Source: Sulfitobacter sp. D7
Lineage (GTDB): Bacteria > Pseudomonadota > Alphaproteobacteria > Rhodobacterales > Rhodobacteraceae
Length of the DNA: 64,000 nt
NCBI RefSeq assembly: GCF_003611275.1
Contig: NZ_CP020699.1
Span: 17,710-81,709, forward strand
Direction of reading: 5' to 3'
Part shown: piece after piece, positions 53,211 to 62,263 of the stretch
How the letters are laid out: each line of letters opens with the position of its first letter
How positions within the stretch are numbered: the first letter of the stretch is position 1
Notes under the pieces: model-generated
What the model saw: only the letters and a program-made list of their open reading frames with translations
Databases searched by the model: none
What the model was told of the DNA's origin: nothing
Made by a program: the position numbers and the translations under genes

Positions 53211-54578
53211 TCAGCCCTGAACTTCGTCGCCGACCACGGTTTGATCGCCTTTCAACCCGATTGGCAGGCTGTCGAGATAGGCGTTGGGGGCGCGGCCATC
53301 GAAGGGAATGCCGTCGATGATGTCAGCCGCAGGTGTCGGGGCCTTGAAGCCGTTGGCCTCCCAGGGGAAGTCTTCCTCCTTCGCCAAGCCGTCGTCGACC
53401 AGCGACCGGGCGGCCTCCAGATAGATTTCCGGGCGGTAGACGCTGGCGGCAACGTCCTTGAACCATGCGTCGGATTTTGGCTCAGCAATCTGACCCCAGC
53501 GGCGCATCTGGGTCAGGTACCAAATCGCGTCCGAATAATAGGGGTAGGTCGCGTTGTGCCGGAAGAAGACGTTGAAATCGGGGATGTCGCGTTTGTCGCC
53601 TTTCTCGAACTCGAAAAAGCCGGTCATTGAATTGGCAATCACCTCGTAATCGGCGCCGACATATTCAGGGCGGCTGAGAATCTCGACGGCTTCGGGGCGG
53701 TTGGCATTATTGTTTTCATCCAGCCACATGGCCGCGCGAATGAGTGCCCGGACAACCGCCTTGGTGGTGTTGGGGTTTTCCTCAGCGAAAGCATCGGTGA
53801 TGCCGAATACCTTTTCGGGGTTGTTCTTCCACAGTTGATAGTCGGTGATGACCGGCACGCCGATGCCTTTGAACACCGCCTGCTGGTTCCAAGGCTCGCC
53901 CACGCAATAACCGTGGATCGTCCCGGCTTCCAAGGTGGCAGGCATCTGCGGCGGTGGTGTCACCGACAAAAAGACATCCGCCCCGATCTGCCCCGAAATG
54001 TTATCAGGGCTGTAGTATCCGGGGTTAATCCCGCCTGCAGCCAGCCAATAACGCAGCTCGTAATTATGGGTTGAGACAGGGAACACCATCCCCATGTTGA
54101 AAGCCTCGCCCTTGGCATTGAACTCTTCGATCACCGGCACCAGCGCCTCGGCTGAAATCGGATGCTCGGGCCGTCCATCGGCCATCTTGGGAATGTTGGG
54201 CAGCATCTTTTCCCAGACCTCATTGGAGACGGTGATCCCGTTGCCGTTCAGGTCCATCGAAAAGGGCGTGATGATATGCGCCTCAGTCCCGTAGCCGATG
54301 GTCGCCGCCAAGGGCTGCCCGGCCAGCATATGCGCGCCGTCCAACTGGCCGTCGATCACCCCATCCAACAGCACTTTCCAATTGGCCTGGGCTTCCAAGG
54401 TGACAAAAAGCCCCTCATCAAGGAAGTAGCCCTGCTCATAGGCGATGGCGAGCGGGGCCATGTCTGTCAGCTTGATAAAACCGAAGGTCAGCACGTCCTT
54501 TTCAAGGTCAAGCAGTTCAGCGTAGGCGGCGCTGGTCATCACGGTCGAGGCCGCAAGGCCAAGGATAAGGTGTTTCAT
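53211..54578 (-). CDS. nrtA: Nitrate ABC transporter binding protein
   Basis: The 455-residue periplasmic nitrate receptor has a Sec signal ([17 protein letters not shown], cleavage near residue 20). Then come [25 protein letters not shown] and [11 protein letters not shown], markers of the NrtA/NasS family. It lacks a Tat twin arginine. A 262-base leader with a terminator and a candidate two-hairpin NasT target precedes it, so expression should depend on nitrate. It heads the operon nrtA-nrtB-nrtCD-nirBD-nasA-trpD2-cysG. Confidence 0.93.
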   Translation of the reverse strand: MKHLILGLAASTVMTSAAYAELLDLEKDVLTFGFIKLTDMAPLAIAYEQGYFLDEGLFVTLEAQANWKVLLDGVIDGQLDGAHMLAGQPLAATIGYGTEAHIITPFSMDLNGNGITVSNEVWEKMLPNIPKMADGRPEHPISAEALVPVIEEFNAKGEAFNMGMVFPVSTHNYELRYWLAAGGINPGYYSPDNISGQIGADVFLSVTPPPQMPATLEAGTIHGYCVGEPWNQQAVFKGIGVPVITDYQLWKNNPEKVFGITDAFAEENPNTTKAVVRALIRAAMWLDENNNANRPEAVEILSRPEYVGADYEVIANSMTGFFEFEKGDKRDIPDFNVFFRHNATYPYYSDAIWYLTQMRRWGQIAEPKSDAWFKDVAASVYRPEIYLEAARSLVDDGLAKEEDFPWEANGFKAPTPAADIIDGIPFDGRAPNAYLDSLPIGLKGDQTVVGDEVQG

Positions 54579-54628
54579 GGTTGGTCCTTTTGAGGGCGTC
54601 CGAGCCGAGGGGAGGTGGATCGGGCAAA

Positions 54629-54680
54629 TAAAAAAGGCCGCTCACTGACCATCGTTGCAAACGATGGAAAGCGAGCGGCC
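54629..54680 (-). terminator. Leader terminator upstream of nrtA
   Basis: In the minus-strand RNA, GGCCGCTC and GAGCGGCC form an outer stem and CCATCGTT/AACGATGG an inner one, followed by a run of U (A residues at 54629-54635). It lies about 50 bases before the nrtA ATG. It is well placed for regulated antitermination. Confidence 0.75.
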
Positions 54681-54717
54681 CTGCTCAACGTATCCCAGTC
54701 ATCGGGAGGAATTCGGT

Positions 54718-54763
54718 GCAAGCCACGCCATTGTGGATGCAGCTTCGATCATGCCGCAATGCA
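54718..54763 (-). ncRNA. Candidate two-hairpin NasT (ANTAR) target in the nrtA leader
   Basis: The first hairpin has a TGC/GCA stem with hexaloop ATTGCG. After an 11-base linker comes a second with a CCAC/GTGG stem and hexaloop AATGGC. Both loops have A at position 1 and G at position 4, the rule for ANTAR-protein target RNAs. They precede the terminator at 54629-54680. The first stem is short, so support is moderate. Confidence 0.55.
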
Positions 54764-54840
54764 GCGCGTTCTCAACCCTATGAGGTCATTATCCAGCGAA
54801 AAAGTCGGAGACGTTTTGCCGTTGCATAAAAAATAGTCGC

Positions 54841-56010
54841 CTACAGCGCGGAAGGATCGAAAATCTGGCCGTCGAAAAACTCATTCGGCAATAAAGTCAG
54901 CCTTCCCCCCGCTGAAGCCACCGGCGTAGCGCGCGGAATCGCCCCTTCGACCTTTTCCGATGCGCCGGGCAAATCAGGGTCCAGCTTGCTAAGATGCAAA
55001 CGATGTAGATCTGAGCGGAACACGTTCGCAATCGTATCCGCAGTGGGATTGCCGCTGCCGTACGACTGACACAAATGTTGCGCGATCCACCGTGATTGGC
55101 TGCGCCACGGAAAGGTAGCAGCGCCACGGTGAAACTCGAGAAATCCATCAATCTGGCGGTGCGCCCCGCGGGACGAGACGATCAAGTGCCCCGACAAGGC
55201 CCGGTTGATAAGTTCCGACGGCACATCCAGATAGGCTTTGCGCGACAACAGATCGCTGGCGGCCGCATGAACATTCGGGTCGGCCAACCACCGGCCCGCC
55301 TTCCATGTCGCGCGCAACAGACGGGCAAGTAGATCGGGCTCGGCCTCTGCCCAGTTGGTGCGCACGGCCAAGACCTTTTCGGGTGCAAAACTCCAGATCG
55401 CCTTGCCCGGCAGGAGCAATGCACCGACGCCGCGCTCGACCGCAACCGACCCCCAAGGCTCGCCTACGCAAAAGGCGTCCACCTCCCCCGCTGCCAGTGC
55501 GCTTGCCATAAGCGCAGGCGGCACGGTGCGGATTACGATCCCGTCCGGTCCGAGTGCTGATGCCCGGCTCCAGTAGCGCAACAGTTCAACATGCATCGAA
55601 AACGGGAATGGCACCCCAAATACGATCGGTCCGCGGCGGACCTGTGCAAGTGCTTCTGCCGCCTTGAAAGGATCAACAAAGTCGAAGTCATAGCCCAAAG
55701 CGCGCAGCCGGTCTTCGAGCGGTTTGCCAACCCCTATAACAGTGCCGTTGACCGACAGGACCGACACCGCCGACAGTGCGGTCGCGACCCCGCCCAACCC
55801 CATCGCCATTGCAACCGGCAGCGGCGACAGCATATGCGCAGCGTCGACACGGCCAAAGGCCAGCATGTCTCGTAGTGATGACCACGACGGCGCGGCGGTC
55901 AAGTCCAGCGCAATGCCCTCAGCTTCGGCAAAGCCCAACTCATGCGCCACGATCAAGGGCGCGGCATCCACCAAGGGGACGTAAGCAACAGGGATGGTCG
56001 TCGTCTTCAT
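54841..56010 (-). CDS. nasS: Nitrate sensor NasS
   Basis: The 389-residue protein is homologous to NrtA but has no signal peptide, so it stays in the cytosol: VAYVPLVDAAPLIVAHELGFAEAEG and FCVGEPWGSVAVERG. In Azotobacter, Paracoccus and Bradyrhizobium, NasS holds NasT inactive and releases it when nitrate binds. It overlaps nasT by four bases, in the order nasT-nasS. It ends 262 bases before nrtA begins. Confidence 0.9.
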   Translation of the reverse strand: MKTTTIPVAYVPLVDAAPLIVAHELGFAEAEGIALDLTAAPSWSSLRDMLAFGRVDAAHMLSPLPVAMAMGLGGVATALSAVSVLSVNGTVIGVGKPLEDRLRALGYDFDFVDPFKAAEALAQVRRGPIVFGVPFPFSMHVELLRYWSRASALGPDGIVIRTVPPALMASALAAGEVDAFCVGEPWGSVAVERGVGALLLPGKAIWSFAPEKVLAVRTNWAEAEPDLLARLLRATWKAGRWLADPNVHAAASDLLSRKAYLDVPSELINRALSGHLIVSSRGAHRQIDGFLEFHRGAATFPWRSQSRWIAQHLCQSYGSGNPTADTIANVFRSDLHRLHLSKLDPDLPGASEKVEGAIPRATPVASAGGRLTLLPNEFFDGQIFDPSAL

Positions 56011-56591
56011 CCGAGCAGCCCCGACGCGGTCACCAGTGCTTCGGCCACATCAGCCACCCGCCGCCCTTGGTCCATCGCGGCCTTCCGCAGGAGGGCATAA
56101 GCGGCTTCCTCATCAAGGCCCTTGGCCTTCATCAACAGCCCCTTTGCACGGTCAATCACCTTGCGTTCTTCCAAAGCGCGGCGTGTCTCGGCCAATTCGC
56201 TGCGCATCTGACGCACCATCGCAAAACGCGCAATCGCAGTGTCCATCACCGGCTTTAGTCGGCCCGGCGCGAGCCCATCGACAACATAGGCCGAAAGCCC
56301 CGCCTCAATCGCCGCCTGTGCCAGCCCGCCAGCCGCACCGGATACGAACATCGCCACAGGACGCTCCAACGGGCCAGACGCCAGCGTCAGTTCCTCCATC
56401 ACGTCGCGTGTCGGGTTGCCTGCGTCGATCAGCACAATGTCGGGCACATGGGCGGCGATCTTGCGGGCGAGGCCACTGGAATTGCCGACAACGAAAACGT
56501 CACAAACGCAGGCCTCTTTCAGCGCGTCCACGATCGCAATCGCGCGCTCTTGATCTTCTTCGACAACAACGATGCTTAGGGTCTTGGTCAT
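56007..56591 (-). CDS. nasT: Antiterminator NasT with ANTAR domain
   Basis: The 194-residue protein has an N-terminal receiver-like domain (SIVVVEEDQERAIAIVDAL; IVLIDAG) and a C-terminal ANTAR RNA-binding domain (RRALEERKVIDRAKGLLMKAKGLDEEAAYALLRKAAM, about 135-175). It binds a leader RNA and prevents termination when freed by NasS. The target is probably the nrtA leader. Its start overlaps the stop of an upstream LysR gene by four bases, an unusual coupling. Confidence 0.92.
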   Translation of the reverse strand: MTKTLSIVVVEEDQERAIAIVDALKEACVCDVFVVGNSSGLARKIAAHVPDIVLIDAGNPTRDVMEELTLASGPLERPVAMFVSGAAGGLAQAAIEAGLSAYVVDGLAPGRLKPVMDTAIARFAMVRQMRSELAETRRALEERKVIDRAKGLLMKAKGLDEEAAYALLRKAAMDQGRRVADVAEALVTASGLLG

Positions 56592-57514
56592 GGGTGCCCC
56601 GCCACCTTCTGAACTGGTGGCGCTGTAGCGGGGCGAAACTCTGACACCAAGAAATCAATGAAGGCGCGGGTCTTCGGGGGGAGATTTCGCCGGCCCGCGA
56701 ACTGCACGACGATATCGGTGCTGGCAGGCGCATAACCGGGCAAGATCCGCAGCAACTCACCCGACTGCAGTTTCGCGTCCACCAGATAGCTGGGCAGCCG
56801 CGCAATACCGATGCCGGCAAGGGCGGCGTGAAAGATCACATCTGTACTGTTGCCTTCGAAATCCCCATCCGCGTCGAACGGCTGCGCCTCACCCGCCTCG
56901 ACATCGCTCCATGCGTTCCGACGGCTATTTCCGGCGATCCTCAGGCAGTTGTGCTCTGACAGATCGGCGAAGCTGGTTGGTGTCCCGCGTCGCTCGATAT
57001 AGTGCGGCGCCGCGCAGAGCACGCGGTGGCTATGCATTATCCGGCGCACGACGACATCGGGGTTCTTATGCTGCTCGGCAAAACTTACCGCCGCGTCGAA
57101 GCCCTCTGTTTGCAGGTCAATCTCGCGATCCATCAGTTCAAGAGATACCTCAACCTCTGGGTTCATCTCCAGAAACACAGGCAAGGCCGGGATTAGTTGA
57201 GATTTACCGAAAGCCACCGTCGAGGCGATCCGCAATTTGCCGCGCGGCACATCATCAAGGTTAGATATATGCGCTTCAGCGTCCTTGAACTTCTCTGCCA
57301 TGGCCTGACATTTGAGATAGAATTCCTGACCTTCCGGGGTCGGCAAAACGCCGGTCCGCGTGCGGTTGAGTAGACGAAAGTGCGCGTGATCCTCCAAAAG
57401 ACTGATCTGCTTGCTGACAGCGGATGGGGTTTGGCCCATGGACCGCGCCGCCGCGGAAATGCTCCCTCGCTCGACCACGGTGGCGAAGATCAGCATTTGC
57501 GCTGATAAATCCAT
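56588..57514 (-). CDS. LysR-family regulator coupled to nasTS
   Basis: This 308-residue LysR regulator has an N-terminal HTH (MLIFATVVERGSISAAARSMGQTPSAVSKQISLLEDHAHFRLL). The effector domain starts GKLRIASTVAFGKSQLIPALP, and the CrgA-type pattern EGFDAAVSF follows. Its last codons overlap nasT (ATGA), so lysR-nasT-nasS form one operon. A role in nitrogen control such as in Nac or NtcB is possible by context but not shown. The gap 57515-57909 to its left neighbour carries its promoter and a short repeat, and no gene. Confidence 0.85.
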   Translation of the reverse strand: MDLSAQMLIFATVVERGSISAAARSMGQTPSAVSKQISLLEDHAHFRLLNRTRTGVLPTPEGQEFYLKCQAMAEKFKDAEAHISNLDDVPRGKLRIASTVAFGKSQLIPALPVFLEMNPEVEVSLELMDREIDLQTEGFDAAVSFAEQHKNPDVVVRRIMHSHRVLCAAPHYIERRGTPTSFADLSEHNCLRIAGNSRRNAWSDVEAGEAQPFDADGDFEGNSTDVIFHAALAGIGIARLPSYLVDAKLQSGELLRILPGYAPASTDIVVQFAGRRNLPPKTRAFIDFLVSEFRPATAPPVQKVAGHP

Positions 57515-57781
57515 GTCAAATCACTCGTATGTTCCAGTTTGGCGCTGTGCCACCGCGCAAGGGACAAACTGCGAAGGGTTGGGAGGGTGCTCGCTTCTGT
57601 GATGCCCCACGATACTGCACTGCAGCAATCAATCGAGCGATAAGAGCTTCACTTCCCCCGGGCAGTTAGACTTAGAGGTCACTTTTGATGCTGCCCGCCT
57701 ACTTTTTAATCAAATATGTAATTGAAGTGGCGGAGAGGAGCCTTGGATTATGCGTTCGCGAACAGTTCGCTGATGAATAGC

Positions 57782-57827
57782 GCAGAGAATACGCTTCCGC
57801 GGATGCGATGGCGCTTGCACGGCGATC
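57782..57827. repeat. Short repeat shared with 4970-5016
   Basis: Both copies start GCAGAGAAT and contain GCGATGGCGCTT, then CACGG and ATC. Overall they are about 80% identical over 46-47 bases in the same orientation. One copy lies 121 bases after the Wza-like gene and the other 83 bases from the end of the Wzc-like gene. Nothing else in this gap is recognisable. Confidence 0.5.
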
Positions 57828-57909
57828 TACCTGGCCTGCTCGGCGTCCAAATCAGGGTCGTCACCAAGCGACTTCGTTAATGCCACAGTCCCGCAAAAAC
57901 ACCCGTCAT

Positions 57910-60048
57910 TTAGTTCGTATAGTATTTCGCGCCATAACCTGAGTAGGCCCCGTAGGTGCCGCCGTACCCGTATCGCTTCATCCCTTTCGGGCTAATCTGG
58001 CTCAGAACAAGGCCCGTGATGCGCTGTCCAGAGTTGTGGAACATGCGCAGCGATTCTTCGACTTGGGTCTTGCTCGTCTTATCCCACTGCACGGTAAAGA
58101 TAATCGCGTCGGCTTGATCGGCGATGATACGGGCGTCCGGAACGACGAGTACCGGCGGGGTATCGATGATCACCATGTCATAAGCCTCGCGCGCTTCTTC
58201 GATAAGCGCCCGAAACCGGTCGGAGGCGAAAAGGTCCGCGGCATTGGTGCTTGATTTTTCACCACCCAAGATATCGGCGCCAAACCCTTGGGTCCGGTGA
58301 ATGGCATCCTTGAGCGCCAGCTCGCCGCTCAGCACCGACACGATGCCCTTTTCAGGCATGTCCTTGAAGTATTGATGCAATGTGCGCCGCCGGATGTCCC
58401 CTTCGACCAAAAGCACGCGCTTGCCGAGGCCCAAAAGGTTCTGCGCCAGCGCGAGCGAATTGGTCGTCTTACCCTCGCCCGGAACCGAGGACGTAGAAAT
58501 GACAACCTTCGGCGGATTGTCCACGTTCGAAAGCATCAAAGATGTACGCAGGTTCCGCACGGCTTCGGCAGCGGCCGACGTAGGCTTGTCCGACAGATAC
58601 TGCAAAACCTTCGCGCGGGATGCCGCCGGCATCGCCGGGATTTGACCCAAGACCGTATAGCCCGTCGTGCCTTCGAGTTCGCGCGCCGTCCGGAAGCTAT
58701 TGTTACGCATTTCGCGCAGCAGAATGAGGCCCGCGCTCAAAAGCAACCCGAGGATCGCTGACATGGCGAGGATCAATGATTTACGGGGCGCGGAAGGCTG
58801 ATTGGGCACCACGGCGTCAGACAGGATGCGACTGTCGGCCTGCTGTATGCCTTGCTGCGCCGAAGTCTCGTTCAGACGGGATAGGAAATACTCATAAAGC
58901 ACGCGCGTTGCTTCTGCCTCGCGGGTGAGCTGCTGTAGTGTTATCAAGTCTTCGTTCTGACGTGAAATTTGGGCGCTAAGTTCGGCTTCCGATGCTCGGA
59001 GAGCGGCGAGTTGTTGGTCAGCACGGGCAAGATCCGAACGACTGCGCTGAAGAACGATTTGGAACCGCGTGTCGAAAGCTTCCGCGATTTCCGGGTCGCT
59101 TTCCACCCGGGGCAGAAACCGCTCAAGCTGAGGGTCATTCGAAGCGTCGGCCTGCTCCGCACGACTTCCCGCTTCTTCCATCGCTTCAATCCGGTTCTCT
59201 TGCGTACTGCGATTGACCTGCGCTGTGGCGATGCGATCCCGCAATTCCTTGATCTGGCGCTCAAGGGCACGCAGCCCTTCGACAGATACCAGTTCAGTCG
59301 CGGCACTAAATTCAGAGGCCTTCGCTTCGGCTTCCTCCAGCTTGGATTGAAGTGCTGCAACGCGCTCACTGAGCCAAAGCGTGGCTTGCTCGGTCGCTTC
59401 GAATTTCACCTCTATCTGGTTGAGGATATAGAGGTCGACGATGGTATCCGCGATCAACGCGGATTTGCGGGCGCTTTCAGTTTCGACAGTCACTTGGAAA
59501 ACGAGGCTCAGCGGCACGTTACGGACAGTGACCGCCTCAAGCAGTTTCGAGATCACTGCGTCTCGGATACGTTGCTCTTCCTGTTCCGGCGAAAGCACTG
59601 TCGCCGGGGCGCCGAGCCCGACCAGTGATTTGATCTGGCTCTTCAAGGACTCGGATTGCAATTCTACGTTGAATTCAGGGTCTCTCGTAAGATCGAGCCG
59701 GTCCACGACCTTGCGCATCAGACTACGGGCGCGCAAAACTTCGACTTCGGAATTAACCTCGGAAGTATCGCCGGAAAGCCCACCGACGACGCTTTGAAGG
59801 TCGACGATCTGGTCTTGATTCGTTTCAAGAATCACCACTGCAGTCGAGCGATATAGGGGCGTCGCCGCGATGTAGGCGTAGTATCCGCCGATCAGCATAG
59901 CGACGAGCACACCAAGGGCGATAAGCCATTTTCCGCGCCAGAGGGTCGAGAACAGAGTTCCGAGGTCGATGACGTCTTCGTCAGCCGAGGTCGATGCAGA
60001 AGGCGCTTGATGGCCGGAGTCTCTTCCGATGGTGCGTGAAATTTCCAT
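57910..60048 (-). CDS. Wzc-like polysaccharide co-polymerase and tyrosine autokinase
   Basis: The 712-residue inner-membrane protein controls polysaccharide chain length and export. It has a Wzz domain with a first membrane helix (WLIALGVLVAMLIGGYYAYIAATP, about residues 40-62), a long periplasmic coiled coil (about 180-400) and a second helix (SLILAMSAILGLLLSAGLILL). The BY-kinase domain has Walker A SSVPGEGKTT, a variant Walker A' VLLVEGDIRRR and Walker B VIIDTPPVLVVPDA. The tail is a tyrosine cluster (KRYGYGGTYGAYSGYGAKYY). It should work with the Wza-like pore at 3491-4849. It starts at ATG 60048, divergent from the small secreted protein gene. Confidence 0.92.
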   Translation of the reverse strand: MEISRTIGRDSGHQAPSASTSADEDVIDLGTLFSTLWRGKWLIALGVLVAMLIGGYYAYIAATPLYRSTAVVILETNQDQIVDLQSVVGGLSGDTSEVNSEVEVLRARSLMRKVVDRLDLTRDPEFNVELQSESLKSQIKSLVGLGAPATVLSPEQEEQRIRDAVISKLLEAVTVRNVPLSLVFQVTVETESARKSALIADTIVDLYILNQIEVKFEATEQATLWLSERVAALQSKLEEAEAKASEFSAATELVSVEGLRALERQIKELRDRIATAQVNRSTQENRIEAMEEAGSRAEQADASNDPQLERFLPRVESDPEIAEAFDTRFQIVLQRSRSDLARADQQLAALRASEAELSAQISRQNEDLITLQQLTREAEATRVLYEYFLSRLNETSAQQGIQQADSRILSDAVVPNQPSAPRKSLILAMSAILGLLLSAGLILLREMRNNSFRTARELEGTTGYTVLGQIPAMPAASRAKVLQYLSDKPTSAAAEAVRNLRTSLMLSNVDNPPKVVISTSSVPGEGKTTNSLALAQNLLGLGKRVLLVEGDIRRRTLHQYFKDMPEKGIVSVLSGELALKDAIHRTQGFGADILGGEKSSTNAADLFASDRFRALIEEAREAYDMVIIDTPPVLVVPDARIIADQADAIIFTVQWDKTSKTQVEESLRMFHNSGQRITGLVLSQISPKGMKRYGYGGTYGAYSGYGAKYYTN

Positions 60049-60245
60049 AATATCAAAACCTTGAAGCAAAAGCCTGCCCAGCACTCTGCCGCAGCGCAGC
60101 GCCTGTATCGGTCACCATGCGCCTTGATGCAAGTTTCTTGGACCTTTAGGGGGCATTTTAGCCAATTTCGCGCCGCAAACCCCAAGATGGCTTCATCTTT
60201 CAAGCAAACTGTGCGATACAGAGGCAGATTTGATTGGAGGCTATT

Positions 60246-60515
60246 ATGTCGATCGTAAAATTGTTGATGGCAGGAGCCGCGGTATTCTCGGCGCAAACTG
60301 CCCTGGCGCAGCAGGTAACGCCTGCAACTCCGCCGATTAATTGTGAAGACCCGGCAAACGTAAACAGTCAGGCGTGCCTCGGTCTGCCCGACCCGAATTT
60401 GCCAATCACAAACTTCGTACCTGTGGTCGCACCTATCGCGGGCGCCGTTTTTCTGGGTGCTGTAGCTGGCGGTGGTTCAACACCGAGCACGCCGAGCACA
60501 CCCAGCACGAACTGA
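60246..60515 (+). CDS. Small secreted protein with STP repeats
   Basis: The 89-residue protein has a signal peptide (LLMAGAAVFSAQTALAQ). The short mature part contains two cysteines (NCEDPANVNSQACLG), a hydrophobic glycine/alanine segment (VAPIAGAVFLGAVAGGG) and a C-terminal STP-STP-STP-STN repeat. GGAGG lies six bases before ATG 60246. I do not recognise a family. It is divergent from wzc and followed by a good terminator, so it is probably a monocistronic accessory of the exopolysaccharide locus, perhaps membrane- or matrix-associated. Confidence 0.7.
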   Translation: MSIVKLLMAGAAVFSAQTALAQQVTPATPPINCEDPANVNSQACLGLPDPNLPITNFVPVVAPIAGAVFLGAVAGGGSTPSTPSTPSTN

Positions 60516-60544
60516 TCACCTAAATAAGTTCTACGGCCTACGAA

Positions 60545-60571
60545 AGCCCTCGCACTTTGCGGGGGCTTTTT
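60545..60571 (+). terminator. Rho-independent terminator after the small secreted protein
   Basis: AGCCCTCGC pairs with GCGGGGGCT (one G-U) and a run of T follows, 29 bases after the stop. Confidence 0.88.
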
Positions 60572-60727
60572 GCGTTCATCGGACTCACCCTAATTAGTTT
60601 TCACTAAATTGAAACAAGAGAACCTTACCGGCAAAACCCGCAGTTAATCCCGATCTGTTCTTCTGCCTCAGCGTGGGGGCACGCGGCACGGCCAGAAGTT
60701 TGGCCTTGCGTTGAATGGAGTGGGAAA

Positions 60728-61228
60728 ATGCAAATACTGTCCGATGGCGCTCGCCGCCAAATGAAGTCTTGTGTTCAGGGTCTAACCAAAGCAGTAATCA
60801 CCAGCCTGTTGGTCGTGTATGGGGCTTCAGCCTCGGCCCAAACCTCGGCACGCTTACAATCCAGCCCGATGGTCGTTCACAACGACCGCGGAGGGCTGCT
60901 CAGGGCGCGGCTATTGAGACTGGGGGAATTGCGCCAATCTCAGCGCCCCATCAAGATTACTGGTGCGATGTGTTATTCAACATGTACGATGTATCTGGGT
61001 TTGCCGCAGACATGTATTTCCTCCGATACAACCTTTGGGTTTCACGGACCCAGCTCATATGGAAGAAATCTTGACCAGCGGGTGTTCGAGCGCGCGTCGC
61101 TGATAATCTCCAACTACTATCCGCCCGCTTTAAGAAGTTGGTACCTAAGCACAGGGCGATATAGGGTCAGTGGCCTCTATAAGATCAGCGGAAAACAGAT
61201 CGTCGAGATGGGCGTCAAGGAATGCTAG
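60728..61228 (+). CDS. Secreted COG3904-like (ClpP/crotonase-fold) protein
   Basis: This 166-residue protein has a signal or membrane anchor (AVITSLLVVYGASASAQ) ending near residue 38. The rest contains PIKITGAMCYSTCTMYLGLPQTC followed by TTFGFHGPS. This is the C-S/T-C-T and FH pattern of COG3904-type periplasmic proteins, remotely related to ClpP-fold proteases. The position usually held by catalytic serine reads S in YST. GGAG precedes the ATG by seven bases. Function is unknown. Four or more cysteines suggest disulfides in the periplasm. Confidence 0.65.
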   Translation: MQILSDGARRQMKSCVQGLTKAVITSLLVVYGASASAQTSARLQSSPMVVHNDRGGLLRARLLRLGELRQSQRPIKITGAMCYSTCTMYLGLPQTCISSDTTFGFHGPSSYGRNLDQRVFERASLIISNYYPPALRSWYLSTGRYRVSGLYKISGKQIVEMGVKEC

Positions 61229-61331
61229 GGTCTTTGCCTCACTTCGGCTTTCTCTAAGCGAGACGCTCGGAAGGCTGACCTGAGCCATCAGGCAAGCCGA
61301 TGATCGAGTTGCAATGCCTTAGCGCAATCCA

Positions 61332-61364
61332 AGACACGGTAGTTTCTAACCTACTACCGTGTCT
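61332..61364. terminator. 12-bp perfect hairpin between convergent genes
   Basis: AGACACGGTAGT and ACTACCGTGTCT pair perfectly around nine bases. It lies between the end of the COG3904-like gene and the end of the ExoY-like gene, so it may serve both strands as a terminator despite lacking a T-run. Confidence 0.5.
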
Positions 61365-61381
61365 GATCATCGCTAGGCGTT

Positions 61382-62083
61382 TTACTTGCCCGTCAGAGAA
61401 AGGACGGAAGAGACGGTCTTCGCCACGATCCGCACATCCTCGGTCAGGCTGACCTCACGGGCGTATTGCACATCCATCGAAACGCGCTGGTCGTAGGCCA
61501 CATCGTTGCGGCCAGAAACCTGCCATAGCCCAGTCACACCGGGTCGCATGCTCATATACACCTGCTGATGCAACCCATAGCGAAGCAATTCATCGCGCAC
61601 GACCGGGCGGGGCCCAACAAAACTCATCTCGCCCCGGAATACGTTGAACAGTTGCGGCAGTTCATCAAGGCTGCTTTTGCGCAGGAACCGGCCGATCCGT
61701 GTAATCCGCGGATCATTTTCCAGTTTGAAATTCTGCTGCCATTCAGCCGCAGCTTCCGGATTGTCGGCCAAGTGCTTTTTCAAACGCTCCTGAGCATCCA
61801 CAACCATGGTTCGAATCTTCCAGCAGCGAAATTCGCGGCCATCCTTCCCGATCCGTTTATGGCCGAAAATTGGCAGCCCGCCATCCATCGCGACAAGGAC
61901 ACAAAGAACGAGGATTACTGGCAGCAAAACCGGCAGCAGCATCAGCCCTAGACCAAGGTCAAAGAGCGCTTTCCCCCAACGTGCGTAGCGTGAATCGCGC
62001 CCAGGCGCTAAAGAGTTGGCCTCCGAAACGGAGCCATAATCGATAAATTGATGTTTCAAATGACCCGCGCCCCCAGAACGCAT
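61382..62083 (-). CDS. ExoY-like undecaprenyl-phosphate sugar phosphotransferase
   Basis: The enzyme starts exopolysaccharide repeat-unit assembly by putting a sugar-1-phosphate on the lipid carrier. The 233-residue protein has one N-terminal membrane helix (LMLLPVLLPVILVLCVLVAMDGG). The PGT signature follows: FRCWKIRTM, then RKSSLDELPQLFNVFRGEMSFVGPRP, and RPGVTGLWQVSGRND. Length fits the ExoY/short WbaP class. No ribosome binding site is obvious before the ATG. It stands alone, convergent with the COG3904-like gene. Confidence 0.9.
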   Translation of the reverse strand: MRSGGAGHLKHQFIDYGSVSEANSLAPGRDSRYARWGKALFDLGLGLMLLPVLLPVILVLCVLVAMDGGLPIFGHKRIGKDGREFRCWKIRTMVVDAQERLKKHLADNPEAAAEWQQNFKLENDPRITRIGRFLRKSSLDELPQLFNVFRGEMSFVGPRPVVRDELLRYGLHQQVYMSMRPGVTGLWQVSGRNDVAYDQRVSMDVQYAREVSLTEDVRIVAKTVSSVLSLTGK

Positions 62084-62263
62084 GTGGAATACTAATTATG
62101 GACAAAATGTGGCAGTCAAAAAATTCAACCTAGACTTATCTGATTGATGGGCTTGTGACTAGGGCCGAAACAGAAAATTTCAATTTTCAGCAGGTTTTGG
62201 GAGATAAACGCCGAATTCCGCTAATTTTTTGCGCGATGACCCGGAATGATTAACACCCGGCCC

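Noticed and set aside
54764..54840. Possible sigma-54 promoter before the nrt leader
   Set aside because: No TGGCA-N7-TGCA type element was found; a GATAAT -10-like sequence is present but without a convincing -35.
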